From Roseiarcus sp963794155 (GTDB lineage Bacteria; Pseudomonadota; Alphaproteobacteria; Rhizobiales; Beijerinckiaceae): DNA of 64,000 nt. The DNA lies in NCBI GenBank assembly GCA_963794155.1, contig CAWCCX010000017.1, positions 124,001 to 188,000 on the forward strand. The letters are read 5' to 3'. Shown piece after piece: positions 24,937 to 34,390 of the stretch. The translations under genes were made by a program, and so were the position numbers. How positions within the stretch are numbered: the first letter of the stretch is position 1; the number at the start of each line of letters is the position of its first letter. The notes under the pieces were generated by a model. That model was not told the origin of the DNA, ran no database searches, and saw nothing but the letters and a program-made list of their open reading frames with translations.

Positions 24937-25313
24937 AGTGCTTCTCCATTTCTGAGCCGAAGCGCGACTACGCCGATACGCAAAACCTCCCAGGCGCACT
25001 CACGCCCTAGCGAATTCTAGGCACGTGTCGCCTGACGCCCCGCTGGCCAAAAAATTAATTTTTGTTCATCGAAGCGAATCGCGACCAGCGGCCGCGGCCG
25101 CCTGATTCTTAAGCGCGTTCCGCGCGGTCGAGTGCAGCTCGGAGCTGCGGAAATCGCCCAATTCCCGGAGCTTTCGGTGCAAGGCTCTTCATTGAAAAAG
25201 CTTAATGCGCCGGCCAAATTCCCGATAGGCGTCGAAGCGCATGGTTCCGCCCCTTGACCGCTCTCATGCGGTCGCTCGCTTGCGGCATGGATCGCCGTTT
25301 GCGGAGGCGCGCG
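24937..25313. other. Intergenic, no gene seen
   Basis: Divergent spacer of 377 bp between the DUF1344 gene and the HTH protein. AT-rich parts (around 25040-25070) may carry promoters. No coding region is convincing. Confidence 0.5.
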
Positions 25314-25565
25314 ATGGCAAGACTGAAACTCAGCCCGAGAGAAATCGTCCAGAGGCTTCAGATGATTGAGGCGCTGACGATCGAGGGTCTGCCCCTCGGC
25401 GAAGCCATCCGCTCGGCCGGGGTGCCTCAGGCCGACTATGATCGTTGGCGCATCGAATACAATGGGCTCCGACGCACGCTCGGGCCGCTCTTGTGCGAGG
25501 CCCCAAGGCGCACGAAGACGGCCCGCAGGGTCAATCGCGGCCGTTCGGGCCCGCCGCCCGAATAG
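25314..25565 (+). CDS. IS3 OrfA-like helix-turn-helix protein, orphan
   Basis: An 83-residue protein whose core LSPREIVQRLQMIEALTIEG and ADYDRWRIEYNGLRR resembles the N-terminal HTH of IS3-family OrfA transposase proteins (the YYRWRKEYGGL signature). There is no OrfB and no inverted repeat around it. The C-terminus is short and basic. Either a domesticated DNA-binding protein or an IS relic. Start ATG 25314 after GGAGG. Confidence 0.6.
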   Translation: MARLKLSPREIVQRLQMIEALTIEGLPLGEAIRSAGVPQADYDRWRIEYNGLRRTLGPLLCEAPRRTKTARRVNRGRSGPPPE

Positions 25566-25679
25566 GGCGCCCATGCGATAAGAGCTTCAAGGCCAGGCTC
25601 CGGATCCCTGACAGTCTTGTCGGCAGAGCGTCGGACATGCGAAGATGCGTACGCAGCCTATGAGATGTGGGGAGCGAAG

Positions 25680-26333
25680 ATGCCTGGCAAGAAAATCCTG
25701 ATGCTGGTCGGTGAGTTCACTGAGGAATACGAAATTTTCGTCTTCCAGCAGGCGATGGAGGCAGTCGGACACATTGTTCATGTCGTGTGCCCGGACAAGA
25801 AGGCGGGGCAGGTCATCGCCACGTCCCTGCACGATTTCGAGGGCCATCAGACCTATACCGAGAAACCCGGCCACAATTTCGTCCTGAACAAGACCTTCGC
25901 CGAGGTTCGGCCGAAGGATTACGACGCCGTCTATTGCGCCGGCGGACGCGGCCCCGAATACATTCGCACCGACAAGCGGGTGCAGGCGATCGTGCGCCAC
26001 TTCCACGACGAAAAGAAGCCGATCTTCACCATCTGTCACGGCGTGCAGATTCTGGTCGCGGTCGATGGGGTCGTCCGTGGGAAGCGGGTCGGGGCGCTTG
26101 GCGCCTGCGAGCCGGAAGTCGCCCTGGCTGGGGGGACTTACGTCGACCTGTCGCCGACCGAAGCCCTGGTTGACGGCACGATGGTATCGGCAAAAGGGTG
26201 GACGGCGCTTGCCGCTTTCATTCGCGAGTGCCTGAAGGTGCTGGGCACCGAAATCCGGCACGGCGAGAAGGTCGGCGAGATCCGGCCCCAGCGCAGCCGC
26301 GCTCCGGCCAATGGCGCCAGGGTCGCGTCTTGA
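25680..26333 (+). CDS. DJ-1/PfpI-family protein
   Basis: A 217-residue glutamine-amidotransferase-like fold protein: KKILMLVGEFTEEYEIFVFQ, DAVYCAGGRGPEYIRTDKRV and the nucleophile elbow FTICHGVQILVAV with the reactive Cys followed by His. The conserved Glu (GEFTEEYE) is present. The family includes glyoxalase III and deglycase-type stress proteins. The ATG at 25680 follows GGGGAG. The stop overlaps the start of the NIPSNAP gene, so the two are cotranslated. Confidence 0.92.
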   Translation: MPGKKILMLVGEFTEEYEIFVFQQAMEAVGHIVHVVCPDKKAGQVIATSLHDFEGHQTYTEKPGHNFVLNKTFAEVRPKDYDAVYCAGGRGPEYIRTDKRVQAIVRHFHDEKKPIFTICHGVQILVAVDGVVRGKRVGALGACEPEVALAGGTYVDLSPTEALVDGTMVSAKGWTALAAFIRECLKVLGTEIRHGEKVGEIRPQRSRAPANGARVAS

Positions 26334-26656
26334 TCTACGAGCTTCGCATCTATCGTTCGCTTCCGAACCGAATGCCGGCGCTATTGAAGCGGTTTGAAAC
26401 GACGACGTTGAGGATATGGGAGAAACACGGCATCCGGCAGGCCGGCTTCTGGACCACGGTGATCGGCGAGTCCAATCAGGAGCTCACCTACCTTCTGGCG
26501 TGGGAGTCGCTCGCCGAGCGCGAGAAAAAGTGGAGCGCCTTCGTCAGCGATCCCGAGTGGCTGGCCGCGCGAGACGCGAGCGAAAAGGACGGACCGATCG
26601 TCGCAACCTTCTCGAATTCGATCCTGCAACCGACGTCCTTCTCGAGCGTGCGTTAG
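26330..26656 (+). CDS. NIPSNAP-family protein
   Basis: A 108-residue NIPSNAP-type protein: LIYELRIYRSLPNRMPALLK, RIWEKHGIRQAGFWTTVIGE, and LTYLLAWESLAEREKKWSAF. The dimeric alpha/beta barrel is typical, function unclear. There is no ATG; TTG at 26330 overlaps the DJ-1 stop as TTGA and gives exactly the conserved N-terminus. Confidence 0.9.
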   Translation: MIYELRIYRSLPNRMPALLKRFETTTLRIWEKHGIRQAGFWTTVIGESNQELTYLLAWESLAEREKKWSAFVSDPEWLAARDASEKDGPIVATFSNSILQPTSFSSVR

Positions 26657-26690
26657 CGGGGTTTCCCCTGCCGCGGGGCGGCGCAAGCGC

Positions 26691-26951
26691 TCAGGCTGTG
26701 CGGCCTCGAACGGCGCGGACGATCCAGATTAGCACACAGGCGCCGATGAACCCAAGAATGAGGTAGCCGATCCATCCGCCCAGGACGATCCCAAAAAGAC
26801 TGAGAATGGCGCTGGCGATCGCAGCGCCAACGACGCCGAGCACGATATTCATCAGCATTCCCATATCGCTCTTCATGAATCGCTCAGCCAGCCAGCCAGC
26901 AATCCCGCCGATGATAATGGCCGCGATCCAACCCACTTCAGCATCCGCCAT
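26691..26951 (-). CDS. GlsB/YeaQ/YmgE-family membrane protein
   Basis: An 86-residue, Gly-rich inner-membrane protein with three hydrophobic segments: IAAIIIGGIAGWLAERFMKS, MNIVLGVVGAAIASAILSLF, and IGYLILGFIGACVLIWIV. This is the transglycosylase-associated / GlsB family, induced by stress in many bacteria. Start at ATG 26951. Confidence 0.92.
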   Translation of the reverse strand: MADAEVGWIAAIIIGGIAGWLAERFMKSDMGMLMNIVLGVVGAAIASAILSLFGIVLGGWIGYLILGFIGACVLIWIVRAVRGRTA

Positions 26952-27151
26952 GGCGCGTCTCCTCAAAATGAAACGCTGCTCTGCACCAGTCTTGCGCAGT
27001 TAACGAGAGCAGTTCCGCTTTCCAAGGTGGATCAAATCGACGCGAGCCGTCAACCCGGGTTGCCCGGCCGACCGCAGTGAATCAGTCTCGCCTCGCGCGA
27101 GAGGCGGGATGATTTCCGCTGGTCAGCGACGAGGCGCTTCAGATTTCTTGA

Positions 27152-27574
27152 CTATCCCACGATCTCGTTGCCGGAGAAAAACTGCGCGATCTCCGCCGCC
27201 GCGGTTTCGGGCGCGTCGGAGCCGTGGACGGAGTTCTCGCCCATCGAGAGCGCAAAATCCTTGCGGATCGTGCCGGGGGCCGCCTTCTCCGGGTTGGTCG
27301 CGCCCATCACGTCGCGATAGCGCTGGATTGCGTCCTCGCCTTCGAGCACCTGCACGACGACCGGCGCCGCGGTCATCATCTCCACCAGTTCGCCGAAGAA
27401 CGGGCGCTCGCGATGCACGCCATAAAACGCCTCGGCCTGCGCCCGGGTCATGTGCACGCGCTTCTGGGCCACGATACGAAGCCCCGCGGCCTCGATCCGC
27501 TGATTGACAGCGCCCGTCAGATTGCGCCGGGTGACGTCGGGTTTGAGGATCGAGAACGTGCGTTGAACGGCCAT
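27152..27574 (-). CDS. ndk: Nucleoside diphosphate kinase
   Basis: Transfers the gamma-phosphate between nucleoside di- and triphosphates through a phospho-His. The 140-residue protein has TFSILKPDVTRRNLTGAVNQ, RPFFGELVEMMTAAPVVVQV, GATNPEKAAPGTIRKDFA and the active His in SVHGSDAPETA. Length and motifs are standard. Start ATG 27574. Confidence 0.98.
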   Translation of the reverse strand: MAVQRTFSILKPDVTRRNLTGAVNQRIEAAGLRIVAQKRVHMTRAQAEAFYGVHRERPFFGELVEMMTAAPVVVQVLEGEDAIQRYRDVMGATNPEKAAPGTIRKDFALSMGENSVHGSDAPETAAAEIAQFFSGNEIVG

Positions 27575-27766
27575 GGGCTCACGGATTTCTTCGGAAAGTC
27601 TGTCGGGAAAGCGGCGCGCTTATAGCCGCCGCCCCGAGCAGGGGCAAGGCGGTCGCCCCGGCATTGACGCAAAGCGGTCCGCTTGATCCCGCCGGGTGGC
27701 ACGCGACAGCATTCCTGGCTATGGTCCGAGCCTCTTGAGGCCAACCCGCAAGGAGGCAAACCCGAC

Positions 27767-28027
27767 ATGTTGAAAGTCATCTTCTCCGCGGCCGCCGCGC
27801 TCCTCTTCGGCGTCGCTTCCGCTCGCGCCGATGAGCAGTTTTGGGAGGTGAACAACTGGCCGGGGGACCTTGACCTGATCCCATGCAGCGCATGGAGCAA
27901 AGCCGCCGATGGGACTTGGGTCTTGCACGGCGCGGTCAAGCTCGGCTCGGAGACTCTCGACAATATTGGCGTCAAGGGCGACGCCGCGGCCCACAAGCTC
28001 GACCGGACCTGCGGCGCGAAGAAGTAG
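27767..28027 (+). CDS. Small secreted hypothetical protein
   Basis: An 86-residue exported protein: signal peptide MLKVIFSAAAALLFGVASAR, cleaved near ARA-DEQ, then a Trp-rich mature part (FWEVNNWPGDLDLIPCSAWS) with a second Cys near the end (DRTCGAKK), allowing one disulfide. Strong site AAGGAGG before ATG 27767. No family recognised. Confidence 0.72.
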   Translation: MLKVIFSAAAALLFGVASARADEQFWEVNNWPGDLDLIPCSAWSKAADGTWVLHGAVKLGSETLDNIGVKGDAAAHKLDRTCGAKK

Positions 28028-28135
28028 ACAACGATTCCTCCCTGGGATTTGGGCTTCCTGCATCCGGCTTTGGAAAAAATTGGGGTGAACTTGGTGCGAG
28101 GGCGCCTATTGGGCACGCACAGGATGTTATTTTGA

Positions 28136-28717
28136 CTACCCCCGCGCAGGGGCGCCCTGGGGCCGCCTCAGCCGCACATAAAGCGCGCCCGACCCGCCGT
28201 GGGCTCGTCCGGCCTCCTCGAAGCCGAGCACGACCGAGCGCAGGTCGGGCTCGCGCAGCCAGTGCGGGGTGAGCCGTCTGAGGACGCCGCGTTCCTGCGG
28301 CCATGGGCCGGGCTCGTCGAGCGGGCCGCCCTTGCCGGTGACGACAATGACCAGCTTCGCGCCTCGCGCCTGCGAATGGCGGAGGAATCCGCGCAGAGCG
28401 TCGTGCGCCTCGGACTGGGTGAGCCCGTGCAGGTCGAGGGCGGCGTCGATCATGGCCCGGCCTCGGGCGAGCTCGCGCTTAAGCCGCCGTTCGATAGGCG
28501 CGAGCGGCGGCGCCGACGGTTGCGCCGGTCGGCCTGGGCGAGCATCGCCTGCGGCCTGAGGCGGGGCGGGGGACGATTCGCGGGCCCGAGGGTTTGACGG
28601 CGTGGGCAATGCCGCCCCGCGCCTCCGCGCGACCCCGCGGGCAACCTCGGTCCAGAGCGCAATCTCCTCGTCGCTCAGGCGCCTCAAACGATGCGGGCGC
28701 GGCGGCGCTTCCTTCAC
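28136..28717 (-). CDS. Smr-domain protein
   Basis: A 193-residue protein with a disordered Pro/Ala-rich N-terminal half and a C-terminal Smr (small MutS-related) domain: AALDLHGLTQSEAHDALRGF, KLVIVVTGKGG and HGGSGALYVRLRRP. Smr domains bind or nick nucleic acids in several families; the specific target is unknown. The start is GTG 28717, whose TGA overlap with mltA indicates translational coupling. This is the standard Tim44-mltA-Smr operon of Hyphomicrobiales. Confidence 0.92.
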   Translation of the reverse strand: MKEAPPRPHRLRRLSDEEIALWTEVARGVARRRGAALPTPSNPRARESSPAPPQAAGDARPGRPAQPSAPPLAPIERRLKRELARGRAMIDAALDLHGLTQSEAHDALRGFLRHSQARGAKLVIVVTGKGGPLDEPGPWPQERGVLRRLTPHWLREPDLRSVVLGFEEAGRAHGGSGALYVRLRRPQGAPARG

Positions 28718-29793
28718 GGCTCCCCTCCGCGCGGCAAGAGCACGACCATCTCGCCCTCGCGCCGAATGACGCCTGCGCGCGCGCCCGCCGCATCGCCGCT
28801 GCCGAAGAAAAGATCGGCGCGCGCCGGTCCGACAATCGCCGAGCCGGTGTCCTGGGCGACCATGAGCCGGCGGAACGCTCGCGGCGTCTCGTCGGCCCAC
28901 GGCAATTCGGCGTCGATCCAGAATGGCAGCCCGTAGGCCCAAATCGTCCGGTCGACCGCAATCGAACGCAGCGGCGTGAGCGCGACGCCAGCGCCTGCGA
29001 TCGGACCCAGTTCAGGATCGAAATCACCGACAAGCCGGAAGAAAACGAACGAGCGGTTGCGACGCATCAGCGCCAGTCCCCTCTCGCTGTCGCTGCGCAG
29101 CCACGCCTTGAGGCTCGAAAGCGACATTTCGCTTTCCGCGATCTCTCCGGTATCGATCAGGATCCGTCCGATCGACGTATAGGGCTGGCCGTTGCGCCCA
29201 TCGTAGGCGAGCCGGGCGCGCCGTCCGTCGCGGAATTCGAGTTGGGCCGAGCCCTGCACGTGAACGAGGAAGGCCTCGGCGGCGTCCCGAAGCCATGCGA
29301 TCGGATCGCGGCGTTCTGCCTCAATCTGAGTCCGATCGGCATAGGGGACAAGCGAGCCGTCGCCGAGGCGCCGGGCGCTGCTGACCCCCTCGGGGAATCC
29401 AACGGGCGCCGGGTTGGGGGCCAAGGTTACAAGATCGGCCGGCCGCGCCACGATCGGCCAGCGGAATTCCTCGGTTTCGACGGTCGAGGCGGGGACGCAC
29501 GGCTCGTAATAGCCGGTGAGAAATCCCAGCCCGTTTTCTGGAATGACGCGGAAAGGTCGAAAATGCGTTTCGAAAAAGCGCCGCGCGCCCCGGTCGGCCG
29601 AGTTGATGGCGCAAAGCGCCGCGCGGGCGCTCGCGATCAATTCGGGCGACGGCGCCTGAGCCGGCCGAGGGCTCTCGCCACCCCCAACCAACATCGACGC
29701 CGAGCGCTCGAAGGCGCGAAGCGCCGCCAGATGGTCGTCCTCCGCCCAGCCGGCGAGGCTTTCGAAATCGAGGGTCTCGAGGCGGGCTCCCAC
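28714..29793 (-). CDS. mltA: Membrane-bound lytic transglycosylase A family protein
   Basis: Cleaves the MurNAc-GlcNAc bond with formation of 1,6-anhydro-MurNAc. The 359-residue protein contains GFLTGYYEPCVPAS, the inserted domain RRDPIAWLRDAAEAFLVHVQ with GRNGQPYTSIG, and the C-terminal active region LMVAQDTGSAIVGPARADLF, whose first Asp is the general acid. The protein starts MGARLETLDFE with no visible signal or lipobox, so export is unexplained; the start codon is GTG 29793, seven bases from the preceding gene. Confidence 0.93.
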   Translation of the reverse strand: MGARLETLDFESLAGWAEDDHLAALRAFERSASMLVGGGESPRPAQAPSPELIASARAALCAINSADRGARRFFETHFRPFRVIPENGLGFLTGYYEPCVPASTVETEEFRWPIVARPADLVTLAPNPAPVGFPEGVSSARRLGDGSLVPYADRTQIEAERRDPIAWLRDAAEAFLVHVQGSAQLEFRDGRRARLAYDGRNGQPYTSIGRILIDTGEIAESEMSLSSLKAWLRSDSERGLALMRRNRSFVFFRLVGDFDPELGPIAGAGVALTPLRSIAVDRTIWAYGLPFWIDAELPWADETPRAFRRLMVAQDTGSAIVGPARADLFFGSGDAAGARAGVIRREGEMVVLLPRGGEP

Positions 29794-29799
29794 GGCGCT

Positions 29800-30513
29800 T
29801 TAGCGCTGCGGCGCGGCTCCACTTTCGGATTCTGTCGCAGTGAGCATCCAGTTGGGATTGCGCGAGCGGATGTCGCGGGCGAAAGTCCATAAGTCGATAT
29901 GTTCGGCGACCGCGGTTGGCGAACCATCGACGACCCCGCCTTGGGCGTCGCGGGTGACGGATGCAAGCTTGGCGACGAAACGCACGCTGAGTTGCGCGGT
30001 CGCGCCGTCGAGCCGCGCCCCGACGATGTTCGCGCCGTCAATCGACACGACCGTCGTGGTCATCGTTTGGCCGGCCGCTGCACGGGCGCGAATTGCGTTG
30101 TCGAAATTGACGAAGGCTTCCGGCGTCATCAGATTGCGCAGAGTCGCCGAATCCCCCGCGGCGAAGCCGTGAACGACCATATCGTACGCAACCCGCGCGC
30201 CGGAAAGAAACGCCTGCGGCGAGAAGCCGCGATCCACTGCGGCGATGGCGTCGAGGCCGCTCCAAACCGCCGGATCAGGTTCGGCGATCCCTTTCCATCG
30301 ATCCGCGGCAGGCGGTAGAGCGACGGCCGCCGCCGGACCGTCCGGCTGGACGACAGGCGCAGTCGGAGGCGCCGGCACACGGCGCAACGGAGCGAGAAGG
30401 CCGCCCGGCTGACGCGGGGAATCCTGGCGCATGCCAAGGACGGAGCGTAGCTTAAAAGCGACAAACAGGGCGACAAGCGCAAAAATGACGGTCGGCAGAT
30501 CGATCTCCGGCAT
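29800..30513 (-). CDS. Tim44-like/TimA-type membrane-associated protein
   Basis: A 237-residue protein: an N-terminal helix anchor (LPTVIFALVALFVAFKLRSV), a Pro-rich linker, and a Tim44-like C-terminal domain (GFSPQAFLSGARVAYDMVVH, DSATLRNLMTPEAFVNFDNA, ending WTFARDIRSRNPNWMLTATE). Alphaproteobacterial homologs (TimA) are related to the mitochondrial import factor Tim44. The ATG at 30513 has AAGGAG upstream. It leads the operon with mltA and Smr. Confidence 0.93.
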   Translation of the reverse strand: MPEIDLPTVIFALVALFVAFKLRSVLGMRQDSPRQPGGLLAPLRRVPAPPTAPVVQPDGPAAAVALPPAADRWKGIAEPDPAVWSGLDAIAAVDRGFSPQAFLSGARVAYDMVVHGFAAGDSATLRNLMTPEAFVNFDNAIRARAAAGQTMTTTVVSIDGANIVGARLDGATAQLSVRFVAKLASVTRDAQGGVVDGSPTAVAEHIDLWTFARDIRSRNPNWMLTATESESGAAPQR

Positions 30514-30702
30514 CGCGGTTAAGCTCCTTGCTGCCTGCGGCGAAGCGTGCCGCCGGCGACGCGCTGGTCCCATAACTAGGCATACGCGAGCCTTTTGGCT
30601 AGGAGCAGGTTCAACGGGGCCGCCGCTCGAAGGCCTGCCCGGCCGACGCCGTCGGCGCCGTCCGCCCTGTCCGGGGAGCGTGCGAATGCGGCGCGAAGCG
30701 GC

Positions 30703-31689
30703 GTGAGGAGCGCAAATGCGATCGGCGTCGCCGGCGTCGGCGCGTGGGGGATGGCGCTCGCCAACGCCGCCGCCGCCGCTGGTCGAAGCGTCGTCCTCTG
30801 GGGCCGCGAGGGCGCGCGCATGCGCGACATCGTGGCCACCCGGCGCAGCAATCGGCTTCCAGGCGTCGTTCTGGCCGGCAGGGTCGAGGCGACATCCGAT
30901 CTCGGCGATCTCGCGCCGTGCCACGCGATTCTGGTGGCGACGCCAGCTCAGGCCAGCCGGGAAATGGCGACGCGGCTGGCAGCGGTCCCGGGATCGGCGC
31001 CGCTGGTGTCCTGCGCCAAGGGAATTGAGCGCGGCACGCATGCTTTCATGACCGAGGTCCTGTCGCAGGCCGCGCCGAGGCGGCCGACGGCCATTCTCTC
31101 CGGACCCTCCTTCGCCGCCGACGTCGCCGCCGGCCTGCCGACAGCCGTGACGCTGGCCTCGGCAGATGAGGATCTCGCGCGCGCTCTTTGTAACGCCCTG
31201 CGCGGCCCGAACCTGCGGCTCTATCACTCGACCGACGTGCGCGGGGTCGAGATCGGCGGGGCGGCCAAGAACGTGCTTGCGATCGCCTGCGGCGTCGCCG
31301 CCGGTCACGGCCTGGGCGCAAGCGCCGGCGCCGCCCTGATCGCCCGCGGCTTCGCCGAGCTGCGCCGTTTCGGCGAGGCCTTCGGGGCGCGGGGGTCGAC
31401 GCTGATGGGGCTTTCGGGGCTCGGCGACCTCGTCCTGACCTGTTCCTCGGCGCAATCGCGCAACTTCGCCTTCGGCCAGGCGCTCGGGCGAGGCGTGAGC
31501 GTAGCGGAGGCGGGCGAGGGCAGGCTCGCCGAGGGTGTCTTTACCGCACTGGCCCTGATCGAGTTGGCGCGCGAGCGCGGCGTCGAGATGCCGATCGCCA
31601 ATTGCGTCGAGAGGTTGATCGAAGGTTCGCTGGACGTCGCCGGCGCGGTCGAGGCGCTGCTTGGACGACCGCCGAAAGGAGAGGAATGA
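30703..31689 (+). CDS. gpsA: Glycerol-3-phosphate dehydrogenase [NAD(P)+]
   Basis: Reduces dihydroxyacetone phosphate to sn-glycerol-3-phosphate for phospholipids. The 328-residue protein has the nucleotide site GVAGVGAWGMALANAAAAAG, then SGPSFAADVAAGLPTAVTLA, and the catalytic Lys in IGGAAKNVLAIACGV. The GTG at 30703 gives the usual distance to the glycine motif, although a longer frame is open to 30595. It heads a gpsA-EVE-acs series. The more common upstream tsaD is not present; the Tim44 gene is divergent instead. Confidence 0.95.
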   Translation: MRSANAIGVAGVGAWGMALANAAAAAGRSVVLWGREGARMRDIVATRRSNRLPGVVLAGRVEATSDLGDLAPCHAILVATPAQASREMATRLAAVPGSAPLVSCAKGIERGTHAFMTEVLSQAAPRRPTAILSGPSFAADVAAGLPTAVTLASADEDLARALCNALRGPNLRLYHSTDVRGVEIGGAAKNVLAIACGVAAGHGLGASAGAALIARGFAELRRFGEAFGARGSTLMGLSGLGDLVLTCSSAQSRNFAFGQALGRGVSVAEAGEGRLAEGVFTALALIELARERGVEMPIANCVERLIEGSLDVAGAVEALLGRPPKGEE

Positions 31690-31845
31690 GCCGGAGCGCT
31701 TTGCATTCCGCGCCCCCCTCGCTTAAAGTTTCAATCCCTGCCGGGGGCGCGGCAAGTCGCGGGTCGGCGGCGCCTGCGTCGATACGCCGCACAGTCCAGG
31801 GCGGCGACTTTGGGACACGCGCGAAACGTCCGGAGCAAGTTGGCG

Positions 31846-32259
31846 ATGGCGCACTGGCTGTTCAAGAGTGAGCCCTCGGCGTGGTCGTTCGACAAGCTGG
31901 CCCATTTGGGTGCCGCCGGCACCGACTGGAGCGGGGTGCGCAATCATTCCGCCAAACTCAACATGCGGGCGATGAAGGTCGGCGAGCAGGGATTTTTCTA
32001 TCATTCCAACGAGGGCAAAGCGATCGTCGGAATTGTCGAGATCTCCAAGGCTTACCGCCCCGATCCGACCGACCCGAGCGGCAAGTTCGGCATGGTCGAT
32101 ATTCGCGCTGTGCGGCCTTTGCCGCGGCCGGTGACGCTCGATGAGGCCAAAGGCGACAAGCGACTGGCCGGGATGGCCCTCGTCACCAATTCGCGCCTGT
32201 CGGTGCAGCCGGTGACCGAGGCCGAATGGGCGCACGTCTGCAGGCTCGGCGGCCTCTGA
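31846..32259 (+). CDS. EVE-domain protein
   Basis: A 137-residue EVE-domain (PUA-like) protein: MAHWLFKSEPSAWSFDKL, DWSGVRNHSAKLNMRAMKVG, GFFYHSNEGKAIVGIVEISK. EVE domains are thought to recognise modified bases, and eukaryotic homologs (THYN1) bind 5-hydroxymethylcytosine-type marks. The conserved aromatic cage residues W, Y and H appear present. Start ATG 31846 after GGAG. Confidence 0.94.
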   Translation: MAHWLFKSEPSAWSFDKLAHLGAAGTDWSGVRNHSAKLNMRAMKVGEQGFFYHSNEGKAIVGIVEISKAYRPDPTDPSGKFGMVDIRAVRPLPRPVTLDEAKGDKRLAGMALVTNSRLSVQPVTEAEWAHVCRLGGL

Positions 32260-32424
32260 CGCGAACCGAGGAGAAACCGCCAGCGGCGCGTTGACCGCCG
32301 GACGGGCTAAGACCAAAGGAGAGCCTGGCGCCGACTTGTCGGGTTTCCCCGCACTGGGGCATAAAAGCCTTCATGCTTGTGCGCGAGAGGCGGAACCGGC
32401 GCGCGGATTGCTCGGGAGGAGCCC

Positions 32425-34371
32425 ATGGCCGACAAGGTTTACGACGTCCCCGCCGAATGGGCGAAGCGCGCCTGGGTGAACGCGGCAAAATACGGGGAGA
32501 TGTACAAGCGTTCGGTGACCGATCCGAGCGGGTTCTGGGCCGAGCACGGGAAGCGCATCGACTGGATCACGCCCTTCTCCAAGGTCAAAAATACCTCATT
32601 CGACATCCACAACGTCTCGATCAAGTGGTTCGAAGACGGCGTGACCAACGTCGCGCATAACTGCATCGATCGTCATCTGCCCAAGCGCGCAAACCAGACT
32701 GCAATCATCTGGGAAGGCGACGACCCATCAAAGTCGAAGCATGTCACCTACGCGCAACTTGCCGAGGAGGTCGGACGCTTCGCCAATGTGCTGAAAGGCC
32801 ACGGCGTCAAGAAGGGCGATCGCATCACGATCTACATGCCGATGATTCCCGAGGCGGCTTACGCGATGCTCGCCTGCGCCCGCATCGGCGCGATCCATTC
32901 GATCGTGTTCGGCGGCTTTTCGCCCGACGCCCTCGCGGGCCGCATCGCGGACGCCAAATCCGAGGTCGTCATCACCGCGGATGAGGGCCTGCGCGGAGGC
33001 CGGAAGGTGCCGCTCAAGGCCAACGTCGACGCGGCGATTGAGAAGGTCGGCGGCGTCAAGGCCGTGATCGTTGTCAGGCACACCGGCGGCGAGGTCGGCT
33101 GGCGGCACGGGCGAGATGTTTGGCTGGATGAAGCCGTCAAGGCGGTGACCGCGCATTGTCCGCCCGAGCCGATGAACGCCGAGGATCCGCTCTTCATCCT
33201 CTATACGTCGGGCTCGACCGGCGCGCCCAAGGGGGTCGTTCACACCACCGGCGGCTATCTCGTCTATGTTTCCATGACCCACCAATATGTGTTCGATTAC
33301 CACGAGGGCGACGTCTATTGGTGCACGGCGGACGTGGGCTGGGTGACCGGCCACAGCTATATCGTCTACGGGCCTCTCGCCAACGGCGCGACGACCTTGA
33401 TGTTCGAAGGGATCCCGAACTATCCGTCGATGAGCCGGTTCTGGGAAGTCATCGACAAGCACAAGGTCAATATTTTTTACACCGCGCCGACCGCGATCCG
33501 CTCGCTGATGGGGGCGGGCGAGGAGCCGGTCAAGAAAACGAGCCGCGCCTCTCTGCGCCTTTTGGGCTCGGTCGGCGAGCCAATCAATCCGGAGGCCTGG
33601 GAGTGGTATCACCGCGTGGTCGGGGACAGTCGCTGTCCGATCGTCGACACGTGGTGGCAGACTGAAACTGGCGGCATATTGATTACGCCGCTGCCCGGGG
33701 CCATCAGGCTCAAACCCGGATCGGCGACAGAGCCTTTCTTTGGCGTTGTCCCCGAGATCGTCGACGCCGCCGGCAACGTTCAGCAAGGCGCCTGCGAAGG
33801 CAATCTGGTCATCGCCAACTCCTGGCCCGGTCAATCGCGGACGGTTTTCGGCGACCATTCTCGGTTTATGAACACCTACTTCGCCGCCTACCCTGGCAAA
33901 TACTTTACCGGTGACGGGGCGCGGCGCGACGCCGACGGCTATTACTGGATCACCGGGCGAGTCGACGACGTGATCAATGTGTCAGGCCATCGTATGGGAA
34001 CGGCGGAAGTCGAAAGCGCCCTCGTCGCCCACCCGAAAGTGTCGGAAGCCGCGGTCGTGGGGTATCCGCACGACATCAAGGGGCAGGGCATCTACGCCTA
34101 TGTGACCTTGATGTCGGGCGTCGAAGCGAACGAGGACCTGCGCAGGGAATTGGTCGCCTGGGTGCGCAAGGAGATCGGACCGATCGCCTCGCCCGACCTT
34201 ATCCAATTCGCGCCTCTCTTGCCCAAGACCCGCTCGGGCAAGATCATGCGCCGAATATTGCGCAAGATCGCGGAGAACGAGTACGGCTCATTGGGCGACA
34301 CCTCGACCCTGGCCGATCCAGCCGTCGTCACCGATCTCATCGACAAAAGGCAGAACCGCGGCAAGGGTTGA
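32425..34371 (+). CDS. acs: Acetyl-CoA synthetase
   Basis: Activates acetate to acetyl-CoA through acetyl-AMP. The 648-residue protein shows the AMP-binding P-loop YTSGSTGAPKGVVHTTGGYL, WWQTETGGILITPLPG, GDGARRDADGYYWITGRVDD, and PKTRSGKIMRRILRKI with the Lys normally acetylated for regulation. Start ATG 32425 after GGGAGGAG. It converges with a LuxR-type response regulator gene, a neighbourhood known in alphaproteobacteria. Confidence 0.98.
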   Translation: MADKVYDVPAEWAKRAWVNAAKYGEMYKRSVTDPSGFWAEHGKRIDWITPFSKVKNTSFDIHNVSIKWFEDGVTNVAHNCIDRHLPKRANQTAIIWEGDDPSKSKHVTYAQLAEEVGRFANVLKGHGVKKGDRITIYMPMIPEAAYAMLACARIGAIHSIVFGGFSPDALAGRIADAKSEVVITADEGLRGGRKVPLKANVDAAIEKVGGVKAVIVVRHTGGEVGWRHGRDVWLDEAVKAVTAHCPPEPMNAEDPLFILYTSGSTGAPKGVVHTTGGYLVYVSMTHQYVFDYHEGDVYWCTADVGWVTGHSYIVYGPLANGATTLMFEGIPNYPSMSRFWEVIDKHKVNIFYTAPTAIRSLMGAGEEPVKKTSRASLRLLGSVGEPINPEAWEWYHRVVGDSRCPIVDTWWQTETGGILITPLPGAIRLKPGSATEPFFGVVPEIVDAAGNVQQGACEGNLVIANSWPGQSRTVFGDHSRFMNTYFAAYPGKYFTGDGARRDADGYYWITGRVDDVINVSGHRMGTAEVESALVAHPKVSEAAVVGYPHDIKGQGIYAYVTLMSGVEANEDLRRELVAWVRKEIGPIASPDLIQFAPLLPKTRSGKIMRRILRKIAENEYGSLGDTSTLADPAVVTDLIDKRQNRGKG

Positions 34372-34390
34372 CCCCGGGTTCCGGCCCTCG

